Source: Gammaproteobacteria bacterium | Lineage (GTDB): Bacteria > Pseudomonadota > Gammaproteobacteria > Chromatiales > Chromatiaceae | Direction of reading: 5' to 3' | DNA: 10,192 bases | Assembly: GCA_008080925.1 (NCBI GenBank) | Contig: VMDJ01000029.1 | Coordinates: 1 to 10,192 of the forward strand | Shown: one piece after another, positions 6,511 to 10,192 of the stretch | Numbering within the stretch: position 1 is the first letter of the stretch | How the letters are laid out: each line of letters starts with the position of its first letter | Notes under the pieces: generated by a model | What the model saw: only the letters and a program-made list of their open reading frames with translations | Told to the model about the DNA's origin: nothing | Databases searched by the model: none | Program-made: the position numbers and the translations under genes

Positions 6511-7491
6511 ATGACTTATTCCGCTCACCGCTTCTGCGTTGCGCCGATGCTTGATTGGACGGATCGACATTGTCGATTTTTTCATCGCCAGCTAACGCAA
6601 CACGCCATGCTTTACACAGAGATGATTACCACCGGTGCATTGATCTACCGTGAGCCAGGTCGCTTTCTCGATTACAACGCAGAAGAACACCCTGTTGCCT
6701 TACAGCTGGGCGGTAGTGATCCAAAAGAACTCGCGCATTGCGCAAAGCTCGCTGAAGAATGGGGCTATGACGAAGTAAACCTGAATGTGGGTTGCCCTTC
6801 TGATCGCGTGCAGAACGGACGCTTTGGTGCCTGCTTAATGGGAACACCTGAGGTGGTTGCAGAGTGTGTTTCTGCAATGAAGACCGCAACCGATGTGCCC
6901 ATCACCGTTAAACATCGCATTGGCATTGATGAACAAGATAGCTATGAAGAGTTACATCGCTTTGTGCAACTGAGTGCCGAAGCGGGTTGGGACACCTTTA
7001 TCGGGCATGCGCGTAAAGCCTGGCTTCAAGGTTTAAGCCCAAAGGAAAATCGTGATGTGCCACCGTTAAAATATGATGTGGTTTATCAACTCAAACAGGA
7101 CTTCCCTCAACTCAATCTGATCATTAACGGTGGCATCACCACGCTTGATGTCGCGAATGAACAGCTCGAATATGTCGATGGCGTAATGATCGGGCGCGAG
7201 GCATACAGCAACCCCTGGTTACTCCAGCAAGTCGATACAGACTTCTTCAACAATGACGCAAAGGTGACGCATCGCTCACAAGTCATCGACGCGATGATTC
7301 CTTACATCGAAGAACAACTGAGCAATGACATTTATCTCAGTCACATCACTCGCCATATGTTGGGCTTATATCAAGGCCTACCCGGTGCACGCGCCTACCG
7401 CCGCCACCTGTCTGAGAACGCCACGAAAAAAGGCGCGAGCTTACAAGTGTTACTCGATGCCGTTGCGCTTGTCACAGACCCGCTCGATTGA
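6511..7491 (+). CDS. dusA: tRNA-dihydrouridine(20/20a) synthase DusA
   Basis: Flavin enzyme that reduces uridine to dihydrouridine in the D-loop of tRNA using NADPH and FMN. The 326 residues have the TIM-barrel start FCVAPMLDWTDRHCRFFHR, the catalytic-Cys block NLNVGCPSDRVQNGRFGACL (Cys95), VKHRIG (133-138), and GHARKAWLQGLSPKENR (165-181), which is specific to the DusA group. Phosphate and FMN binding blocks follow: INGGIT (205-210) and VMIGREAYSNPWLL (225-238). A C-terminal helical tRNA-binding domain ends the protein. The ATG at 6511 fits family alignments; the frame remains open upstream to a GTG at 6481, which has no ribosome site. The ATG also has no Shine-Dalgarno sequence. Subfamily call is by motif recognition. 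Confidence 0.95.
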   Translation: MTYSAHRFCVAPMLDWTDRHCRFFHRQLTQHAMLYTEMITTGALIYREPGRFLDYNAEEHPVALQLGGSDPKELAHCAKLAEEWGYDEVNLNVGCPSDRVQNGRFGACLMGTPEVVAECVSAMKTATDVPITVKHRIGIDEQDSYEELHRFVQLSAEAGWDTFIGHARKAWLQGLSPKENRDVPPLKYDVVYQLKQDFPQLNLIINGGITTLDVANEQLEYVDGVMIGREAYSNPWLLQQVDTDFFNNDAKVTHRSQVIDAMIPYIEEQLSNDIYLSHITRHMLGLYQGLPGARAYRRHLSENATKKGASLQVLLDAVALVTDPLD

Positions 7492-7568
7492 CGCACACAA
7501 TCGATCTCTCTACACTTCGCGCCAACGCGTCTTTGTCGACGAATCAAACACTTAACGGAGTACACACC

Positions 7569-7784
7569 ATGTCTATCGAACGAATTGTTATGGCATTTGC
7601 CGGCATCATGATTATGTTGACGTTGGCTTTAGGCACTGAAGGCAGCCCGATTTTCCATCATGCTAACTGGCATTGGTTCACCGCCTTTATTGGTTTCAAC
7701 TTGCTGCAATCATCTTTCACTGGCTTCTGCCCATTAGCGATGATTTTAAAGATGGTTGGCAAAAAACCTGGTTCAGCGTTTTAA
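7569..7784 (+). CDS. DUF2892 small inner-membrane protein (YgaP transmembrane-domain-like)
   Basis: Protein of 71 residues with two predicted membrane helices (about 5-22 and 37-60). The motif LLQSSFTGFCPLAMILKMVG, with a Thr-Gly-Phe-Cys-Pro core (51-55), is the hallmark of DUF2892 (PF11127), the membrane domain found at the C-terminus of the rhodanese YgaP. Here there is no rhodanese domain. GGAG lies 8 nt before the ATG, which favours this start over an in-frame ATG at 7488. It is 77 nt downstream of dusA, possibly co-transcribed, and is followed by a bidirectional terminator. Molecular function is not established. Confidence 0.85.
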   Translation: MSIERIVMAFAGIMIMLTLALGTEGSPIFHHANWHWFTAFIGFNLLQSSFTGFCPLAMILKMVGKKPGSAF

Positions 7785-7798
7785 GCAAATCCCAAAAC

Positions 7799-7826
7799 AA
7801 AAAAACCGGCGTTAGCCGGTTTTTTT
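7799..7826. terminator. Bidirectional Rho-independent terminator
   Basis: AAAAAAACCGGC-GTTA-GCCGGTTTTTTT is a perfect 12-pair stem with a 4-nt loop and T runs in both directions. It lies between the convergent DUF2892 (plus) and UPF0114 (minus) genes, 15 nt from one stop and 12 nt from the other, and should serve both. Confidence 0.93.
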
Positions 7827-7837
7827 ATGTCCACCTC

Positions 7838-8350
7838 TTAGTGGCTGTCTTTTCCCTTACCCGATATGTAATCGGTAAGCGCAAACATCAAACCAGAGAA
7901 CACCAGCGCAATGTGAATACCCACCTTCCATGCTAAAGACTCATTGCTCAACGTTTCGGTATTCAAGAAAGCCTTCAATAACTCAACCGTTGAGATGGCA
8001 ACCACCGCACCGATCAGCTTTAACTTAAGATCCGCAAAGCCAACCTTACCCATCCAACCTGGACGGTCTTCATGATCACCAATCGCAAACTTTGAAACAA
8101 AGTTCTCATAGCCACTGAAAGCAATAATCAATAACAGACCTGCTAACAACGCCGTATCAATTAAGGTCAGAATACTCAGGATGGGTTGTTCAGCTGCGCC
8201 CGTTAATACGCCACTCATGAGTAAAAACAGTTCTTTGCCAAACTTAATCAGCAACGCAATCACTGACACCATTAAGCCAATAAAAAATGGCGCCAATAAC
8301 CAGCGCATCTTAAAGAAGCTGTTTTCCATCCACGTTTCAAAATCTTTCAT
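7838..8350 (-). CDS. UPF0114 / TIGR00645 family inner-membrane protein (YqhA-like)
   Basis: Integral membrane protein of 170 residues, close to E. coli YqhA (164). Four predicted helices lie at about 17-36, 57-79, 110-128 and 141-162. Visible family features are FFKMRWLLAPFFIGL near the N-terminus and SGYENFVSKF (79-88), conserved in YqhA proteins. The ATG at 8348-8350 follows AGAGAAA, a weak ribosome site, and lies 16 nt after the rimO stop codon, so the two are probably one operon ending at the terminator near 7799-7826. Its biochemical role is unknown; the pairing with rimO gives no clear clue. Confidence 0.88.
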   Translation of the reverse strand: MKDFETWMENSFFKMRWLLAPFFIGLMVSVIALLIKFGKELFLLMSGVLTGAAEQPILSILTLIDTALLAGLLLIIAFSGYENFVSKFAIGDHEDRPGWMGKVGFADLKLKLIGAVVAISTVELLKAFLNTETLSNESLAWKVGIHIALVFSGLMFALTDYISGKGKDSH

Positions 8351-8366
8351 ACTTTTCTCTTAAGCC

Positions 8367-9689
8367 TTATTTTGGCTCAGCAAATAAATCGTGCTCATCG
8401 TAACCGCTAACCTGCACTTCAATAAAGTCGCCTGGCACAACATCATCCCAACCGCCGTGAATAATCACCTGACCATCCACTTCTGGCGCATCGCCAGGGC
8501 CGCGCGCAATCATATGATCATCATGCACTTCATCTACGAGTACGATCATCTCTCGACCCACTTGTCCGGCTAACTTGTTACGCGAGATCTCCGCTTGAAT
8601 TTCCATAAAGCGCTGCAAACGATCTTGCTTTATCTCTTCGGGTATTTGATTGGGCAAATCGTTAGCCGTAGCACCCTCTACCGGCGAATAGGCAAACGCA
8701 CCAACACGATCCAAGTTGGCTTCTTGGACAAACTCAAGCAGTTGATCAAAGTCGTCTTCTGTCTCACCTGGGAAACCAACAATAAAGGTCGAACGTAAGG
8801 TCAGATCAGGACACATCTCACGCCAACGTTTGATGCGATCTAAGACTTTCTCTGTGGCTGCAGGTCGCTTCATCGCTCGCAACACCGATTCACTTCCGTG
8901 CTGAAGAGGCATATCCAGATAAGGCAAGATCAAGCCTTCTGCCATCATCGGAATCAGATCATCAACGTGTGGATAAGGATAAACATAGTGCATACGCACC
9001 CACGCCGGCAGCTGACCTAACTCACGCGCCAAGGTACGCAGGCGAGTATCTAGCGGCTTACCGTTCGCAATATCCATACGGTACTTAAGATCGACGCCAT
9101 AGGCACTGGTATCTTGTGACACCACAAGCAGCTCGCGCACACCTGACTCGACTAAGCGTTCTGCTTCGGTGAGCACTTCACCAATTGGGCGACTGACTAA
9201 ATCGCCTCGCAAGCCCGGGATAATGCAGAAGCTACAGCGATGATTGCAGCCCTCTGAGATCTTTAAATAAGCATAGTGTTTTGGTGTGAGCTTAATGCCC
9301 TGCGGTGGCACCAGACTGGTAAATGGATCATGGGGCGCTGGCTGATGCTTATGCACCGCTTGCATCACTTCTTCATAAGCATGCGCGCCCGTCACTTCTA
9401 AAACTCGCGGATGGGTTTCGCGTATCTCATCGGCACGCTTGCCCAAACATCCGGTCACAATCACCCGACCATTGGCATCAATCGCCTCGCCGATCGCATC
9501 CAACGACTCTTCAACCGCTGCATCGATAAATCCGCAGGTATTTACAATGACCAAATCGGCATCTTCATAGCTTGGCGAAAGGCTATAGCCCTCGGCGCGT
9601 AGCTGAGTCAGGATACGCTCAGAATCCACTAGATTCTTTGGGCATCCCAAGCTCACAAAGCCAATTTTTGCGGCATTTTGATCAGACAT
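8367..9689 (-). CDS. rimO: Ribosomal protein S12 methylthiotransferase RimO
   Basis: Radical SAM enzyme that adds a methylthio group to the beta carbon of an Asp in ribosomal protein S12. The 440 residues match the E. coli length of 441. The N-terminal UPF0004 domain has cysteines 16 (SLGCPKN), 52 (NTCGF) and 81 (TGCLGKR), which bind one iron-sulfur cluster. The radical SAM motif is CNHRCSFC (148-155), for the second cluster. FIVGFPGETEDDF (302-314) and the C-terminal TRAM domain (about 375-440) follow. SLGCPKNLVDSE is typical of RimO rather than MiaB. I chose the ATG at 9687-9689 (MSDQNAAKIGFV); a longer frame starts at a TTG inside a hairpin and has no ribosome site. No strong Shine-Dalgarno precedes the ATG either. 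Confidence 0.96.
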   Translation of the reverse strand: MSDQNAAKIGFVSLGCPKNLVDSERILTQLRAEGYSLSPSYEDADLVIVNTCGFIDAAVEESLDAIGEAIDANGRVIVTGCLGKRADEIRETHPRVLEVTGAHAYEEVMQAVHKHQPAPHDPFTSLVPPQGIKLTPKHYAYLKISEGCNHRCSFCIIPGLRGDLVSRPIGEVLTEAERLVESGVRELLVVSQDTSAYGVDLKYRMDIANGKPLDTRLRTLARELGQLPAWVRMHYVYPYPHVDDLIPMMAEGLILPYLDMPLQHGSESVLRAMKRPAATEKVLDRIKRWREMCPDLTLRSTFIVGFPGETEDDFDQLLEFVQEANLDRVGAFAYSPVEGATANDLPNQIPEEIKQDRLQRFMEIQAEISRNKLAGQVGREMIVLVDEVHDDHMIARGPGDAPEVDGQVIIHGGWDDVVPGDFIEVQVSGYDEHDLFAEPK

Positions 9690-9721
9690 CGCTAAAGTTC
9701 TTAATTTGTAAGAAAAATTCC

Positions 9722-9737
9722 CGCGCAATGGTGCGCG
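9722..9737. other. GC-rich hairpin in the rimO leader
   Basis: CGCGCA-ATGG-TGCGCG is a perfect 6-pair stem. On the minus strand it lies 33 nt upstream of the rimO ATG and is followed by GGAATTTTTC, so it could be a 5' stabilising hairpin or a weak attenuator. It is near the predicted start of the rimO transcript. Confidence 0.4.
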
Positions 9738-9743
9738 AGGCGC

Positions 9744-9773
9744 TACATAACTACAAGTTTTTACTCATTTCAA
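9744..9773 (-). promoter_or_regulatory. rimO: Possible sigma-70 promoter of rimO
   Basis: On the minus strand TTGAAA (9773-9768, 5 of 6 matches to TTGACA) is followed after 18 nt by TATGTA (9749-9744, a weak -10). Transcription would start near 9737, at the beginning of the leader hairpin. This is by eye, and other pairs in this AT-rich stretch cannot be excluded. Confidence 0.3.
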
Positions 9774-9831
9774 AGACCCTTAAAAACCCAGTAAAACGAT
9801 CAAGAAATATTCATTAAGTTAATATAAATCA

Positions 9832-9905
9832 ATGACTTAAATGTCATAAAAAAAATATTCAGCGTATAAAAATGACAGGGTTGTGATTGTGACAATGGGA
9901 TGACA
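9832..9905. promoter_or_regulatory. Cluster of TGACA/TGTCA words in the divergent region
   Basis: The dyad ATGAC-TTAAAT-GTCAT (9832-9847) is followed by TGACA at 9873, 9890 and 9901. The cluster lies upstream of the small plus-strand ORF and upstream of the rimO start. A TATAAA hexamer at 9865-9870 sits in the middle and could be a -10 box for the plus strand; TGTCAT 17 nt upstream is a poor -35. Spaced repeats of a short word suggest binding sites for one regulator, but the words are short and the stretch is AT-rich. Confidence 0.35.
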
Positions 9906-9964
9906 GACTGCGTCTCGAGTTAAGGGGTATCCCTTATCCCAACCCCTCAAAATTGGAGCAGTAG

Positions 9965-10105
9965 ATGAAAGCAATGATCGGTAGCGCATTCGCCAAGATT
10001 TGTAACGATATCCCAGGTGTTTGCATCGTTCTACAGACCTCATTAGCCATCGTAATCTCAGGTGTTCTCGGATACCTCTTCGTCACTCAGGAACTTATGA
10101 AATAA
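9965..10105 (+). CDS. Small single-helix membrane protein ORF (46 residues), unrecognised
   Basis: An ORF of 46 codons opens with MKAMIGSAFAKICNDIPG and ends in FVTQELMK. GGAG lies 6 nt before the ATG, a good ribosome site. One hydrophobic stretch (about 19-40, VCIVLQTSLAIVISGVLGY) predicts a single membrane helix with a Lys-containing N-terminal side and a short charged tail. Cys13 and Cys20 flank the start of the helix. I do not recognise the family. It has its own possible promoter region and is transcribed away from rimO. The ribosome site plus hydrophobic pattern argue that it is real, but at this length chance is possible. Confidence 0.5.
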   Translation: MKAMIGSAFAKICNDIPGVCIVLQTSLAIVISGVLGYLFVTQELMK

Positions 10106-10118
10106 GACCTCAGTCGCT

Positions 10119-10139
10119 CAAGCCAGCCCGCTGGCCTTG
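10119..10139 (+). terminator. Possible weak terminator after the small ORF
   Basis: CAAG-CCAGC-CC-GCTGG-CCTTG pairs with one bulged base and is followed by a pyrimidine-rich stretch (ACTCCCCTCTCTCTACTCTTT) rather than a clean T run. It begins 14 nt after the stop codon of the 46-residue ORF. It may end that transcript, perhaps with help, or be only a processing hairpin. Confidence 0.35.
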
Positions 10140-10167
10140 ACTCCCCTCTCTCTACTCTTTAATGTCC

Positions 10168-10185
10168 GCGCCTCGTTCGAGGTGC
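10168..10185. other. Short inverted repeat near the right edge
   Basis: GCGCCTCG-TT-CGAGGTGC forms up to 8 pairs with one G-U. No T run is seen before the window ends, and it does not fit a tRNA T-arm (stem and loop lengths do not agree). Its meaning depends on sequence to the right. Confidence 0.3.
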
Positions 10186-10192
10186 CTTAGGT

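Noticed and set aside
7325..7555. Plus-strand open frame overlapping the end of dusA
   Set aside because: It is an out-of-frame shadow of dusA with no ribosome site.
9690..9728. An upstream TTG start for RimO adding 13 residues
   Set aside because: There is no ribosome site, the added residues are not typical of RimO, and the TTG is within the hairpin.
10168..10185. The GTTCGAGG-like word at the right edge as the T-arm of a tRNA
   Set aside because: The 5-bp stem and 7-nt loop rule is not met and there is no CCA end or acceptor match in the window.

Overview
The window looks like ordinary chromosome from a gammaproteobacterium of moderate GC content, possibly marine. This is inferred from the protein families and their residues: DusA, RimO, a YqhA-type UPF0114 protein and a type 2 EF-G. 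The species cannot be named from the sequence alone. I saw no tRNA, rRNA, insertion sequence, CRISPR array, phage gene or integrase, and no clear sign of recent transfer. I did not find a convincing new multi-gene system. The less explained items are an orphan solute transporter, a small unrecognised membrane-protein ORF, and several inverted repeats in promoter regions.

Left edge (1-435, minus strand): the first 145 codons of an EF-G paralogue, a translational GTPase. It sits alone behind its own upstream region, which carries an AT-rich palindrome.

Main block (686-5808, minus strand): a complete five-gene ABC importer of the branched-chain amino acid (HAAT/Liv) type. The order of transcription is a Tat-exported solute-binding protein, two membrane permeases and two ATPases. 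A hairpin terminator with a UUCG-type loop separates the binding protein from the permeases, which would make the binding protein more abundant. The last four genes are tightly packed (a 10 nt gap, then overlaps of 1 and 4 nt), and the operon ends at a strong terminator. No catabolic gene is nearby, so the substrate is not revealed.

Middle (6076-7784, plus strand): a small periplasmic monohaem cytochrome c diverges from the transporter. It is followed by dusA, the tRNA dihydrouridine synthase, and a small two-helix DUF2892 membrane protein. dusA has no ribosome binding site, but a TACAAT hexamer is placed so that transcription would start at or near its ATG.

Right part (7838-9689, minus strand): rimO, the ribosomal protein S12 methylthiotransferase, is followed 16 nt later by a UPF0114 membrane protein. 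This pair converges with the DUF2892 gene on a shared bidirectional terminator.

Right edge (9690-10192): an AT-rich divergent intergenic region holds repeated TGACA words. It is followed by a 46-codon plus-strand ORF with a good ribosome binding site and one predicted membrane helix. Two short hairpins lie after it.

The genes do not form one pathway. Translation-related functions recur (EF-G 2, DusA, RimO), but they are in separate transcription units.
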